From Leishmania donovani (lineage: Eukaryota > Euglenozoa > Kinetoplastea > Trypanosomatida > Trypanosomatidae): a stretch of DNA of 64,000 nucleotides. The notes below the pieces were generated by a model, which did no database searches, was not told the DNA's origin, and saw only the letters and a program-made list of their open reading frames with translations. Positions 18,941 to 29,866 of the stretch are shown here, in pieces. The number at the start of each line of letters is the position of its first letter. Position 1 is the first letter of the stretch. The translations under genes and the position numbers were made by a program. The DNA lies in contig NC_018254.1 of the NCBI RefSeq assembly GCF_000227135.1, forward strand, positions 349,750-413,749, written 5' to 3'.

Positions 18941-21745
18941 TCACTTCAAAATATCAGCCAGAGAGGCTACCTCCACGGCGCCGGCGTTGGCTTTGGGACT
19001 TGCCGTCGGCGTAAGTATCTTCGTCGCAGCAGCATCGGCGTCCCGGCGAGCCTTGCGGGCAGCTCGCTTCGCGTTTTTCTCTTCCATCACCTTCTGCTGC
19101 CTCTCCGCGGCACGCTTCTTTTTGATGCTGCGGCCGAAGAAACCAGATGGCTTCTCGAGCTCCGCGAGGGAGCGGTCAACACTGCCGAGGAACGACGGTG
19201 GCGGACTCCAGCCCACGGTGGGTTTATCCTTGCTGTCGCGCTTCTGGTAGGCGGTTCGCTCTGCCCAGACGGCCATGAGCCGCTCACGGGTCTCGCGGTC
19301 GACTTCCTGACTGCGTGCCTCAAAGCAGAAGCGGATGACAAAGGTCGGGCAGTCACCAAAGTCATCAAGGAGCTTGTCCTGCAGGAGGTAGCCAAAGTCG
19401 ACCGGTTTTTTTACGGAGAGCAGCTGCTTCAGCACCTCTAACGCACGCTGCGCGAGGTCCAGCAGCCGGCCTTGCCGGTCCGATAGATGCTCACGCCACA
19501 TGCTAAGGGAGATGTCAATATCGCGCTGCACGCAGTCCACGAAGGTGAGCCAACTGTCCACGGTGTTCTTCTTTGGGTTTCGAATCACGTCGGCTAGGAA
19601 CTCGACGAGAGTGTTTATGTACTTTACGATGTTGCGAATAAGCATCTGCCGCGTGAGCTTTCGAGAGCGCTGGTCCTGCAGCATCGTCGCAAACTCTTCT
19701 TCAATGTATTCCGCCTCTGTGTTGACGATGAGCTGCACCGGGTTCGTTGCATCGGTGTACCACTCCTCTGTTCGAAATACCTTCTCCCACTCATCCTCCA
19801 CAATCCGCTCCACCTGCGCAGCAATCTCATCCAGGTAGTAGAACGCGTCTTCCAGCAGCACATCCTGCAGCTTTCGGAAAGGCGTAGAGAATATGTCGCC
19901 CCCAACGCCGCCGGCCTCCGCAGACGTGTCGTCGCCCTGGTCATCGCCGGCGCCGGGGCTGTCGTAGTCCCAGCATGGCGCGAACTTGAGCTCGATCGTG
20001 TCGAGATTGCTTTCGATGGTAGTGCAGTCGTTGCAAAAGGCGTACAGGAAAAGCATGCGTCGCTGCTGCCACTCCTCGGCGGGCTGCGGGTTCGGGAGCG
20101 AGTTGTTCTCGTCCTCCCAGTAGTCGAAGTCGCTGCGCTGCTTGCACTCGTCGAGGTAGGAGTAGATCGCGTCGGCGCACGCCTTGCCGATTTGTCGCAT
20201 GACAGTCACATCAATAGCGGTGTTCATCCCAGCCAGAGACTGCTGCAAGACGCTGAACACGTCCACCGGCCCGGTCGTGATAGGAAGGCCAGAGGAAAGG
20301 ATGGTGGGGCCCTTCAGATCGTTGCACACCGTTATGGCACACGCGCGGCAGAGCCGCGTCAAGTGCGCCGACAAACCGCCAACCGCCGCGGTCATGAAGG
20401 ACGCCGACAGTTCATCGATCGCGGAGAAGTCGACGTGCTGGGCGTAGCTGTTTGTCACCATCATCTCCTCATACCACTGAATGAAAAGCGACGCCTCGAT
20501 GAGGCCGTTGGCCTCGAGCTCGGCGCCCGGGTCAGAGTAGCTTCGCATCACATTCATCACCTCCGCATGAACGGCTTTCACGACGAGGCTGAATAACGGG
20601 AGCTTAGTGGAGAGCGGGAACAACGTGAGCTCGAAAGCACCGAGCAGCGGCTCCACCTTCTTCATCTGCTCCAGATAGACAGATATCTGACCAAATGAGT
20701 CCACCACATCCTGCATGATCTGCTCCTCCCACAGTTGCTCAATGCCCTTCGCCACGGCGGAGTAGACGGCTTCCTCGTTGATCTGCGACTCCGTCTCTAC
20801 GCCGTCGCTACCGAAATTCAAGACGGGGCTCTCAATCTCGTCACCGCAGATGGCGATGCACTGGCGCAGGCACTCAAACGGCTCTGGTGCTTCTTCGTGG
20901 CCCTTGTTCTCGCCGACGCCAGCGAAGCCCGTGCCACAGTGCGAGGCATCGTCAGACGGGCCATCCTCAAGTGCCCTCTGAATCGCAATCACCATCGCGT
21001 CCTCACGCAGGAACTTGTACACCTGATTCACAAACATGGACAGAATGACGTCCAGCTTTTCAAAGTACGGCTCAAACACCGCCTGGAAGCTCCGGTAGCG
21101 CGCGCCAGCCTTTGTGATGACTGTGCGGCGGATCAGCTGCAAATTTCGCAGGCGATCGTACATAAATCGAAACGACTGCTGCTCCACCAGCATGTACAGA
21201 TTCCCGTAACGCACTTCCTTGAGCGCCTCCGACCACTTGATCACGGAGCTGACGTTGTCACGCAGGCAGTGCAGCTGCCGCAAATGCTTGTAGCTGAGCG
21301 TGTCAGCACCAAGGCCTTGAATAAGGTCACCCTGCTTGAGAAAGAGTTCTCGCAACTCCTGGACCTTACCGTAGTTGCTCTTCACGATCTGCAGCGCGCG
21401 CTGTGCCTCCACGATTTGAGAAGAGGCGATAGAGTTCATAGCGCGTCTGAGCTCACGCGACTCGTTCTGGCACGACCTCAGCAAGCGCGGCACCGTCACC
21501 TCAAGATCTGTGTTGAGCAGCAGCTCAGTGTTGATGCTATTGAGTACCTCCTGCTTTAGGATCGCCTTCTCCTCCTCGCTGATGTACGGTAGCAGCTCCT
21601 CGGCTGTGTAGAACTGCTCCTTGGTGAAGGCGGCTGATGCCTTCGATGTTGAGCTACCGGTCGCACCACCACCGGTCAATCCGTTTCGAGGGCCACTGAC
21701 CACGTCAGTGGCGCGCTGCTGGCCCTTGGTGATCGACCGCGACAT
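18941..21745 (-). CDS. Sec6-like exocyst complex subunit (934 aa)
   Basis: A long, almost entirely helical protein without membrane segments, of the length and pattern of exocyst Sec6/EXOC3: an N-terminal coiled region (residues about 60-130), a block about 150-250 with repeated Leu heptads, a middle region and a C-terminal helical region followed by a Lys/Arg/Ala-rich tail (about 880-920). Sec6 is a core subunit of the tethering complex that docks secretory vesicles at the plasma membrane, in trypanosomatids at the flagellar pocket. The identification is by overall pattern, not by a diagnostic motif, so other CATCHR-type tethers are possible. The open frame extends 55 codons further upstream with a non-family-like Gly/Cys/Leu-rich stretch; the ATG at 21743-21745 is preferred. 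Confidence 0.9.
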   Translation of the reverse strand: MSRSITKGQQRATDVVSGPRNGLTGGGATGSSTSKASAAFTKEQFYTAEELLPYISEEEKAILKQEVLNSINTELLLNTDLEVTVPRLLRSCQNESRELRRAMNSIASSQIVEAQRALQIVKSNYGKVQELRELFLKQGDLIQGLGADTLSYKHLRQLHCLRDNVSSVIKWSEALKEVRYGNLYMLVEQQSFRFMYDRLRNLQLIRRTVITKAGARYRSFQAVFEPYFEKLDVILSMFVNQVYKFLREDAMVIAIQRALEDGPSDDASHCGTGFAGVGENKGHEEAPEPFECLRQCIAICGDEIESPVLNFGSDGVETESQINEEAVYSAVAKGIEQLWEEQIMQDVVDSFGQISVYLEQMKKVEPLLGAFELTLFPLSTKLPLFSLVVKAVHAEVMNVMRSYSDPGAELEANGLIEASLFIQWYEEMMVTNSYAQHVDFSAIDELSASFMTAAVGGLSAHLTRLCRACAITVCNDLKGPTILSSGLPITTGPVDVFSVLQQSLAGMNTAIDVTVMRQIGKACADAIYSYLDECKQRSDFDYWEDENNSLPNPQPAEEWQQRRMLFLYAFCNDCTTIESNLDTIELKFAPCWDYDSPGAGDDQGDDTSAEAGGVGGDIFSTPFRKLQDVLLEDAFYYLDEIAAQVERIVEDEWEKVFRTEEWYTDATNPVQLIVNTEAEYIEEEFATMLQDQRSRKLTRQMLIRNIVKYINTLVEFLADVIRNPKKNTVDSWLTFVDCVQRDIDISLSMWREHLSDRQGRLLDLAQRALEVLKQLLSVKKPVDFGYLLQDKLLDDFGDCPTFVIRFCFEARSQEVDRETRERLMAVWAERTAYQKRDSKDKPTVGWSPPPSFLGSVDRSLAELEKPSGFFGRSIKKKRAAERQQKVMEEKNAKRAARKARRDADAAATKILTPTASPKANAGAVEVASLADILK

Positions 21746-22692
21746 CGGGCCGCAGCGCCAGTGATTTTGATGATCCTCTAGCAGGCAACAGAAGGAAAGA
21801 AGGGATGACGGGAGTGAGGCAATGCACTCTCCCACCTGATGAGAGACGACATGGAAGCAGTAACCAAAACAGAAGACGAGTCCCCCACCACCACTACCAC
21901 CACTCTCCAAAAGAAGAAAACTGAAAATTCAAAACGGCGGCGGCGGCGTCAGCTTCTCCGGCTGCAGTCTCTTTTCCTTTTGTGTGTATGTGTGTGTGTG
22001 TGTGTGCGTATCCTTCTGTTTGTTGTTTGTTTGGTTTCACGTGGTGCGAGAGAGAACACAGAATGGCCACGAGAGGAAGCAGCGGTGGGCGAGGTGGAGG
22101 AGGGGGGGCATGAAAATATGCGTGCACCCCTCGTCGGGCACGTATGCTCCCTCCCCCCTCAAGTAGCTGCCAGACCGAGAGAGATTCGTCATCATGCCGC
22201 TAGCAGCGCAAGGAGGCTTGCTGAAAGGGCCACTGGCTGGCACACAGTAAGAAAGCGGTGGTGTGTCGAAGCAGCAACGCTGATGAATCAACGAGATCCG
22301 TGCAGGGTGACCAAGTCGTGCATGCCCCCCCCCGTTCTCTTGTTTTGTTTTATACGCGTACCCTGCGATGCTTGGCGGCGAACGCACGATAAAGGAGGAG
22401 AATCTGTGAGATACGTGCGTTTTGCTGCATGGAAAAGCCGTCGCTGACGTGAGCGATGTCTTCGTGTCTAGACAGTGCAAGATGTACTCCATGCGACAAC
22501 GGACTAACGAGACAACTAAAAGGGAAGCGCACGAAGCGTCTGCTCTTGTACATGCCTGTGAAGGAGGCACCGAGATGGCAGTGACCACGGCAGGCACAAC
22601 TGTCGTCCGAGTCAAACGAATAGCAGCGTTATCCTACCCCTCCCCTTCCGTTGTTTTGCTGCGTTGTTATCGTCGGCTCCGTTACAGTCCCT
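21746..22692. other. Intergenic region
   Basis: Holds a GT tract (about 21981-22004) and mixed untranslated sequence; no gene recognised. Confidence 0.7.
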
Positions 22693-23313
22693 CTACTTCC
22701 CGAGGGCCTCCTTGCGCTTCATATAAGCCTCGATGAGTGCGTCGGCGCGGTCGTCGAGGGTCTGCTCTGTGTGGTGAGCGCGTGCCTCGACCGCCTCTGG
22801 CAGCGTCGGCACCAGCTCGTACTTCACCTGCGTTAGCCGCTCCGCCTCACGCAGGTAGTCTGGCACAATGTGGTCCGTCTGCTCGTCCATCCGCTTGGCC
22901 TCTTCGATCTCATGATTCAGCTGCGCCACGACGCCGCCAAGCAGCATGCTCGAGTGGGCGGCGAGGCACGCCCTGCCGCCAAAGTAGCCGCCGAAGACAG
23001 CGATCCAGCCGCTGTATGACCTGAAAAAGGCCCAGCGGTTGCCCAGCGCCAAACAGGCCGCCATGGTCGCCACCATGTTGCCGCCAAAGTACCCGTAGAA
23101 CCAGTAGTTGCTGTTCACAACAGCGCTGTACTTGTCCATGGACTTGGTCATACGTGCCCGACTGTCCTCCAGAAACACCTTCGCCGTGACAAGCGCCTGC
23201 TCGTACTTCTCCGCCTGTGTAAGCGCCTTGTTTCTCGTCTTGTCGTTGGCCGTCATGCCGCCGGGGCCTCGGCCGAGGGAAAACAGCGAGCCCTGCTTCC
23301 CTTGCGAGAACAT
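22693..23313 (-). CDS. Conserved small membrane protein, unknown function (206 aa)
   Basis: The sequence is a charged N-terminal helix (residues about 25-65, Lys/Glu-rich), two adjacent hydrophobic segments (about 75-100 and 105-125) rich in Gly, Ala, Phe and Tyr separated by a short Arg/Tyr loop, and a C-terminal charged helical region of about 80 residues with many Glu and Arg. This hairpin topology suggests an integral membrane protein with both ends on the same side. No family recognised. The open frame starts 20 codons upstream, but the ATG at 23311-23313 avoids a Pro-rich leader; another Met at residue 20 of this form is also possible. Confidence 0.8.
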   Translation of the reverse strand: MFSQGKQGSLFSLGRGPGGMTANDKTRNKALTQAEKYEQALVTAKVFLEDSRARMTKSMDKYSAVVNSNYWFYGYFGGNMVATMAACLALGNRWAFFRSYSGWIAVFGGYFGGRACLAAHSSMLLGGVVAQLNHEIEEAKRMDEQTDHIVPDYLREAERLTQVKYELVPTLPEAVEARAHHTEQTLDDRADALIEAYMKRKEALGK

Positions 23314-24361
23314 TGGTGGTAACACAGGTGGAGGAGAGAGGGCGACAGACACAAGGCCCACAGACCTTTCCACACAACGAGAACAGAGGTGAACCGCAAG
23401 CGAGAGCGCTTGCGCGCACGGGCGGGGTTTCTTGTTCGCTTGTTTTGTAAGCGGAGGAAGGGGGTGGGTGGAAGACTAGGCGAATGTCACGCTGTGGGAC
23501 AATGGGCACGAGTGAAGAAACAAATGTGAGGAGAAACGGGGGGAGGGGCCTTGCCTTAGAGTTTTATAAGAGTCTTTTCAAGTCAAGAAGATCAAAACGT
23601 CAGAAGAAGCAGGAGCGGAAGGGCGGGAACGGGCCCGCTAGTGCGAGTGTGCCTATGTGTGGCTCTATGTGAGTTTGCGTATGTGCCCTCATAGGAGGAG
23701 CACACGAAGGCAGAGAGAGCCAGGGGTAGTATCACCTTGAATGAGAAGAGAGCGCGGAATCCATATACCTGTCAGTCAACCATCTACTGCAGTCTTCCTA
23801 CCCCCCACACCCACACACACCCGCCTGCCTTGCGGAAGAGGGCAAGAGCAACGGTCAGCTAGGGAAAGTGGCGGCCGCCGCGATACATGCATGCGCACAG
23901 AGAGGAGCTTCGCATCTGCACGCGATTCCGAGGCACAAGGAGGCAAAAGCCGCGTACACGTTGCGTGATTGCCACCATTGTCTGCCCCCCCTTCTTCCCG
24001 CCCTACCTCCTTCCTCTACCCGCTCCCTCCCTCAGCGGATAGGCATTTGCTTGCTTCTCTTTTTAGACTTACTGTGAGAGAGACCGGAGAGTCCCTTTCG
24101 GGGGAGACGACACAAGAGCCGTCAATGCCAAGACACACAAGAGGCGCAGCGAGTGGCATACCTACCAAAGTCGATCACGGCCCCGTGATAGGGCCTGCCT
24201 TCGCCGAACCTCGAAGAAGACACGCCGGCAAGCCTGGAAACTCGCTCTCACACCCGCCCCACCCTCGAGAGCGCAGCGACTCGAATCAGGGACAGATGGC
24301 GAGGGACCTCCTACCCTACCCCCACGCACATAAAGGCAGATGCTTCGTTGTGCAAGATGGC
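23314..24361. other. Intergenic region
   Basis: Mixed untranslated sequence with C-rich and purine-rich runs; no gene recognised. Confidence 0.7.
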
Positions 24362-27133
24362 TCACTGTGAAGCAGGCGGAATGGCAGGCACTGGGCAGCA
24401 CCTCAACTCCGACGAAGGCGTGTAAGGGACTTGTGGATGGTCGGGGGTGTAGAAGCCAAGCGCCCGCAGGTCGCTGTTCAGCGCACCTTGGCTGAACCCA
24501 GGTGCTAGGTTGCGCGCCGTGACATGGTACTTGTCAAACAATGCCTTGTCTCGCCGGTACACAAAGCGGGCACGGATTGGGTTAACGTTGTAGAGCGTTT
24601 GCGGGGGGTCCCGCACTGGACGCTGCACGACCGGGTGGTGCGTGACAGCGCGCAGCTCCTTGCTTCGCAGCGATTGTAGGAGCGGCGTCGACTTGTTGTA
24701 CAGGTCGCCTGACGATGTGAGAGGGCTGTGCTCGCCTCGCAGTGTGTGCTGAGGGTTTCGTGCTCTGCTGCGGCTACTCATGATCGTGTGCACCTTCACA
24801 AGGGGCACGTCTCGAGCCAAGTAGGCGGCCAGAGTCCACAGCATGAGGTCCTCATCGCAATACGTACCGGCGTCGTGCAGGTACAGCTCGTCAGTAACTG
24901 GCATGAGTATGGCTCGACCTGTCTCCAGTTCATAGGAGACAATATTCAGCGCACGGTCAGCCGTCGCGCGGCGCTTCTCCGTCGCTCCGTACTGGGCGGC
25001 CGCTTGCAGCGCCCGCAGACAGCTGGCCGTGACGATCAGCGCATCCTTGCCGCTACGCAGGCGCCGGGCGACGGCGACGAGGGCGTCAACGCACTTTGAA
25101 ACGCCGCTGGAGTGCAGTAAGAAGACGTTCTCCACGGCTGCTACGTGGTCCAGATTCGACACCAAGGTTCGCACTGGGTGGACACGACGACCCTTGTAGA
25201 GAACAATGTACGGCGCAGGATGAGAACTGAGGTGGGCAAGCACGGCAGCGGTGTCGGGAAGACCGCCTGCGGACGCAGTAAGCGGAAAGAACGGTGTCTC
25301 GGCGCGCTGCTCGGCGAGCCGCTCTGCCACGTCCGCCATGTGCGGCACCGCTCTCAGCGTCATCACGTCGAACTGCTCTCTCTGCGCAAACGACAGCGCA
25401 GCTGACTTGGACGTCAAACTCTGCAGCAGCTCAGTACCGCTCTCGACGAGGGCCTGGTGCAGCGCCGCATCGCTATCGTCGCGTGCCTTCGCCAAGCTCG
25501 CCCTGAGAAGCCGCAAGGCGGCTGCCTTGACCATCGCCCGCTTATCGCGCGAGACAGCCGAGAAGAAATCTGGCCCGCGCGTTTGTGTGAGAGACTGCGC
25601 CAACGTCAGCGGCGGGGTGTCGTCGCGCTCGCAAAACAGCGTCGGCAACGTCGATGTGGATGGTGCCGTTCCATGAGCCCTGAGCTGCCCACCAAGCAGC
25701 GCATTCAGCACGGCGTCACGCTGCACGTCCATTACTTGCAACAACATGTACAAACGCTCAAGTCGCGCCGCCTGCTCAGACCCAGAGAGCACAAAGCCCA
25801 CCTTAGACCAGCGCATCCACAGCTCACCCAGCAGTGCATACAAGACGGGTGACGACGCCTTGCCATCGGGCATGACGCCTGAGAATCCCGCCATAACATC
25901 AAGGATGTCGTCCTCCGACCATCCCTCAGTGAAACGACATGTTGCGTGCTGCGGTACGGGAGGACGCGCCAGGCTGCCCTGTTGGTCATCGACAACAGCC
26001 TCACTCGTCCAGTTGTGCCCACTGGTGACCATGTCCTCGAGAAAGTCGAGCAGCACGCGGCCCGTAGTCACGTGAGCAGACGTCCGATTCACGCCGCGCG
26101 GGTGCGTGTAGTCGGCGCGATTCTGCGGCGCGTTGGGGTTCAGCGTGTACCATTTATTCGGCTCCATGATCTTTACCAGCGCCAGAAAGTGGAGCACCTG
26201 CGCTAGCAGCGCAGGCGACTCCGCCAGGCGGTGCGGCTGCTCCTCAACAAACGTCACCGTCATCGCGTCCACCAACTGGACAAACGCCTTCGTCAACTCG
26301 CTCGACACGGTGTAGCTGCGACCATACTTGAGCACCTTGGCAGCAATGAACTGAAGTCCATTACCGTCCCACTCGAAGAGAGAGCTCAGTTCGTAGAGAA
26401 CGCGTGTGAGTTCGTCGTTGCTGCGGCGCTGCAGCGTCGCGGCAAAGTCGAGCACTGTCGCCGTCCTAGCCTCGCGCTGTGGGCGGTTCCAAAACTGCGC
26501 AAGAAGGTCGTTCACGCTTCGGTCGCACTCCAGCACATCGAGCAGCGGAAAGTGCCGGTGGACATGATAGCCGACAAAGTCTTCATCCCGCGCATCCGCC
26601 AGACATGACAGCGCTTCCGGATCCTCTGGCGACACCCCTGTCACGGAAGTAGTGGAGAGACCAACGGATGTCGCCGTGGTTTCGCCGCTCAGCTCTGCCC
26701 ACAAGGCAGACGCCGCTTCGGCGTTGTCACCGTCGTCATCCTGGAGCTGCGTAGACGCACTTCCTCGCGGTGGGCCCTGCGCTGCCTTGGCCATGCGCGC
26801 TCGAGCCTCTTCGATGTCCGGTACGTTGCGCAGGCGTACCGGCCCAAAGCCCATAGACGCGTCGTGCTTCGGCAGCGGAAAGGGAATGAAGTCGGAGCTG
26901 ACCTCCTTGGGGTACATACTCGAGGGCAGTGTGCGGTACGACACACGCGGTAGCGCCGACGCGGCCGTCGAAGAGCTCGTGGCAGTCGATCCCGCCGGAG
27001 GCGGCGGCGGCGGCGGCGGCGCTGGTGGTGGTGCAGCTTTGTCAAAGCGCATGCGCCACACTTGGCTGGCGCGCAGCACCCCTGTCACGGCGCGACGGCT
27101 GCCAAGGCCTGATCGACGAGTCTGCAGCGGCAT
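24362..27133 (-). CDS. Large conserved protein, probably mitochondrial; possible PIN/NYN-like domain (923 aa)
   Basis: The chosen ATG (27131-27133) gives an Arg-rich, acid-free N-terminus (MPLQTRRSGLGSRRAVTGV) typical of a mitochondrial import signal, followed by a poly-Pro stretch near residues 35-45. The open frame begins 27 codons earlier with a less likely leader. Residues about 220-560 look like an alpha-helical solenoid. Residues about 690-830 alternate strand-like hydrophobics and helices (VENVFLLHSSGVSKCVDAL; DALIVTASCLRALQ; YCDEDLMLWTLAAYL), an arrangement reminiscent of PIN/NYN nuclease folds with an Asp/Glu cluster, though no invariant motif is present. The tail is Pro/Arg/Tyr-rich. 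Function unknown; a role in mitochondrial RNA or ribosome metabolism is only a guess from the targeting signal and architecture. Confidence 0.9.
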   Translation of the reverse strand: MPLQTRRSGLGSRRAVTGVLRASQVWRMRFDKAAPPPAPPPPPPPPAGSTATSSSTAASALPRVSYRTLPSSMYPKEVSSDFIPFPLPKHDASMGFGPVRLRNVPDIEEARARMAKAAQGPPRGSASTQLQDDDGDNAEAASALWAELSGETTATSVGLSTTSVTGVSPEDPEALSCLADARDEDFVGYHVHRHFPLLDVLECDRSVNDLLAQFWNRPQREARTATVLDFAATLQRRSNDELTRVLYELSSLFEWDGNGLQFIAAKVLKYGRSYTVSSELTKAFVQLVDAMTVTFVEEQPHRLAESPALLAQVLHFLALVKIMEPNKWYTLNPNAPQNRADYTHPRGVNRTSAHVTTGRVLLDFLEDMVTSGHNWTSEAVVDDQQGSLARPPVPQHATCRFTEGWSEDDILDVMAGFSGVMPDGKASSPVLYALLGELWMRWSKVGFVLSGSEQAARLERLYMLLQVMDVQRDAVLNALLGGQLRAHGTAPSTSTLPTLFCERDDTPPLTLAQSLTQTRGPDFFSAVSRDKRAMVKAAALRLLRASLAKARDDSDAALHQALVESGTELLQSLTSKSAALSFAQREQFDVMTLRAVPHMADVAERLAEQRAETPFFPLTASAGGLPDTAAVLAHLSSHPAPYIVLYKGRRVHPVRTLVSNLDHVAAVENVFLLHSSGVSKCVDALVAVARRLRSGKDALIVTASCLRALQAAAQYGATEKRRATADRALNIVSYELETGRAILMPVTDELYLHDAGTYCDEDLMLWTLAAYLARDVPLVKVHTIMSSRSRARNPQHTLRGEHSPLTSSGDLYNKSTPLLQSLRSKELRAVTHHPVVQRPVRDPPQTLYNVNPIRARFVYRRDKALFDKYHVTARNLAPGFSQGALNSDLRALGFYTPDHPQVPYTPSSELRCCPVPAIPPASQ

Positions 27134-28609
27134 TCGCGTATCTAGCACAGAAGAGGAGGGAGGGGGTGTGGCGCAACAGCTGGCAAGTGGCCCTGTCGTG
27201 TAAATTACATACATAAGACGAAAGCAGACAGAGCGAGAAGAGACGAGTAGGAGACAGAGGACGTCAGATAGCTTGTCAAGGAACCAACCTCGAAAAAATA
27301 AAAAAGAGATCTGTTCAATTCTGTGCAGAGAGGGTCACTTTTCTCGTCTTGCTCTCGCTTGTGTGTTTGTCCCTAGGCGAGCGTTTCCGTGCACTCGTCA
27401 CGGCACATTCGGTGCAGTGACTGTGCATCCTCTTATCATGCGGCACTCATCTGTGCCATGCTGTTGGTCAGCACGCTTTGAGGAGGAGAGGGGCACTGTA
27501 TAACGCTTCCGAGAAGAAAAAAGAAGAGGGGCGGAGAGAGCTCGGACGCGCACGTAAAGCAGAATTATTGCAGAAGCTTTTCTACACTTATCCTCCCCTC
27601 CCCAGCATCCCATCTGTCCCGCCACACATGCGCTGAAGATCGGGCACTGTGGTGTACAGTACGAAAAAAAATGCGTCGCTCGCCGCCATCAGGAATACTC
27701 TACGGCTCCATCTCGTGTATGTTTCTTTTCGAGCTTCGGTTTGGGAGCTTTCCTGCTGCGTGTGTCCTCTGCTTTCCGTTTGCTCTCGTGCCCCTCTCCG
27801 AGGCGGGCAGGCAAAGAGGAACGCGAGTGGGCGGAGCGGGAAAAAGAGGGGGCCGATCGCCTCCCCCCCCCTCCGCCGCCGCCACCATCACCACCGCACG
27901 CACACACAAAGACAATCACACACTCTCTGCATTGGCAACGCACGCGCCTCCTTCCCACAAACAAAACAAAGCGCCTTGTCAGCGACAACGAAGAGCTGCA
28001 GCGAGAGGAGGCACTGCGCATTCGCCTGCAAGCGAGTGTGCGAAAGGAGAGAGAAGGGCAAGCGCGGGAACTCGACGATGTAAAGAGTACACTGGGGAGC
28101 GCGAAACAGAAAATGGGATCGGAGAAGTGGATGCCACCGATGCGAAGCCGGCGTGCGTGTCGACCACCAAGGAGAGAGAGACATGTGTGTCGCACGTTCG
28201 AATGCGCGTGTGCGTCTTTGCGGAGCTTCCTTAATTGCCGTAGGTGGAGAGCAGGAGACAACTCGAGAGCAAACGGGTGGCGGCGACGGAGCGGCTGATG
28301 AACAAACGAAGCGCATCCGCGACAGCGCTGCTCTGTGCCCACACACGTAGACGGAGCCCAGCGACATGCTGCATCCAAAAAAAGGTTGAAGAAACACGCG
28401 CGTCAGTGATGGCGCAAAAGGAATGTCGGCGTCAAGAGAGTGCGAAACGGCGATGCTGCGGCGAGCCAGCTTAATGACCCGACGATGAAGATCCCTGCCC
28501 CTGTCGCTCATTCTCTGTGCGTGTGTGCGATGCTCGAGCAGACGCACATCGTCTCCGCCTGCTGTGCCCCACAACCACACCCCGTGAGCCGCCCGCCTCT
28601 CTCGCTCTA
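27134..28609. other. Intergenic region
   Basis: Contains a C-rich and CCG/CCA-rich stretch near 27864-27900 and CA-rich sequence. Open frames across it on both strands are driven by composition; no gene recognised. Confidence 0.7.
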
Positions 28610-29866
28610 TCACCCCATCCGCAGCACTGCGGAGAGCAGCACACAAATCAACAGAAACGCCACGAGCTTGTTGCTGACAACCTCGAGGAGTCCCCGCGCC
28701 GTCGTCTTCACCACCGATACTGCGGAAGTAAATGTGCTGGTGCCACCTGACTGCCGTCGCGACGTGGCGGCGCTTTTTGCCTTTGTGGAGGGGCGCCGCG
28801 CATAGCTTCTTGCTGCGAACTTGGTCGGTGCCCTGTACTGGCGCACATGCTGCAGTCGAACATTACGCAGCGGGTTCAACGCTGCATCCGTGTCCCCCTC
28901 CTCTGAAGGATGGGCATCGCCGCCCGCTGCCGACGAATGCGCCGCTGGTCGTGCTGTACCCAGTCCATGTGGACGCGACTCCTCCACGCCGTCCCCGCCA
29001 GCGTGCACTACGTGCCCGGTCATCACCGTCGTCGCCCAATGCAACTCGTTCGCCGCCAGCTCGCGCAGTCGCTCGTCGTATGTGGCGTGCGCTTCAATGA
29101 GGAACAAAAGGTCCTCCACGCTGCCGGGAAACATTAGCTTCGCGTGCAGACGCGAGATGCTGCGGTTGCACACTCGCTCCAGAGCCTCCACCTTGTGTCG
29201 GGCCATCTCAAACAACTCAGTTTTCACTTTGCCGCCGCGCTGCGTCACAGCATCCCGCAACTCCCGTTTCGCCTCTGCCATCTGACGGACCAAGCTGGTG
29301 GAGAGCAATATGAGCGCGTCGTCCTCAGCAGCCCGCATGCGGCGCAGCACCCGGTTCAGTCGCTCATTCCCGCTCAAAAGCACAAGATCGAGCAAAATGA
29401 AGTAGAGCAGGACGAGGGCAGCCGTGACGAGGGGCCTACGTGTCGCGCCGGTGGCCATGCTGCCCACGGACCCAACCGCGTCCGCAACTGTCGAGATGAC
29501 CAGAGAGGGAGCGTCTTCCCGATCCTTGCCGACGTTCTCATCGCCCTCATCGGTAACGCTTTCTACATCGCCGTCCGCACCACTGCTGTTGGCCTGTTGC
29601 TGCTGCGGAGCGAACGATGTGCCCCTCGGCGCCGCCTCCGACTCGTTCTCGCTGGACTTCACGAACAGAACGAGGTTGCCGCCACGGCGCTGCTTGGAGG
29701 AGATGGTGGACCTTTCGTATGGCATGTGAGCTCGAAAGCTCGCGGTCGGCACCTCCTCTGACGAAATCATGTTCGCATGCAGCTGGCGTGTGCTCTGGCC
29801 ATCGTCAGTGGGCGCGCCGCTCGTGGCCACTGGCACTGGGAAGTCGCCCACGCTGTTCGGCTGCAT
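28610..29866 (-). CDS. Conserved protein with internal and C-terminal membrane segments (418 aa)
   Basis: The first 130 residues are polar and probably disordered, ending in an acidic patch. A hydrophobic helix follows at about 142-162 (VTAALVLLYFILLDLVLL), then a long amphipathic, probably coiled-coil region (about 165-270, with many Arg, Glu and Leu), a disordered Arg/Ser-rich segment, and a second hydrophobic helix at the extreme C-terminus (about 396-416), ending LRMG. The two helices would anchor the coiled region to a membrane, tail-anchor style. The family was not recognised. Start is the first ATG; an alternative Met lies downstream. Confidence 0.87.
   Translation of the reverse strand: MQPNSVGDFPVPVATSGAPTDDGQSTRQLHANMISSEEVPTASFRAHMPYERSTISSKQRRGGNLVLFVKSSENESEAAPRGTSFAPQQQQANSSGADGDVESVTDEGDENVGKDREDAPSLVISTVADAVGSVGSMATGATRRPLVTAALVLLYFILLDLVLLSGNERLNRVLRRMRAAEDDALILLSTSLVRQMAEAKRELRDAVTQRGGKVKTELFEMARHKVEALERVCNRSISRLHAKLMFPGSVEDLLFLIEAHATYDERLRELAANELHWATTVMTGHVVHAGGDGVEESRPHGLGTARPAAHSSAAGGDAHPSEEGDTDAALNPLRNVRLQHVRQYRAPTKFAARSYARRPSTKAKSAATSRRQSGGTSTFTSAVSVVKTTARGLLEVVSNKLVAFLLICVLLSAVLRMG

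Noticed and set aside
27689..28646. Overlapping 229- and 252-codon minus-strand frames upstream of the 923-residue protein gene
   Set aside because: Low-complexity Gly/Ser/Arg and Cys-rich products from untranslated, repeat-bearing sequence; no conserved look.
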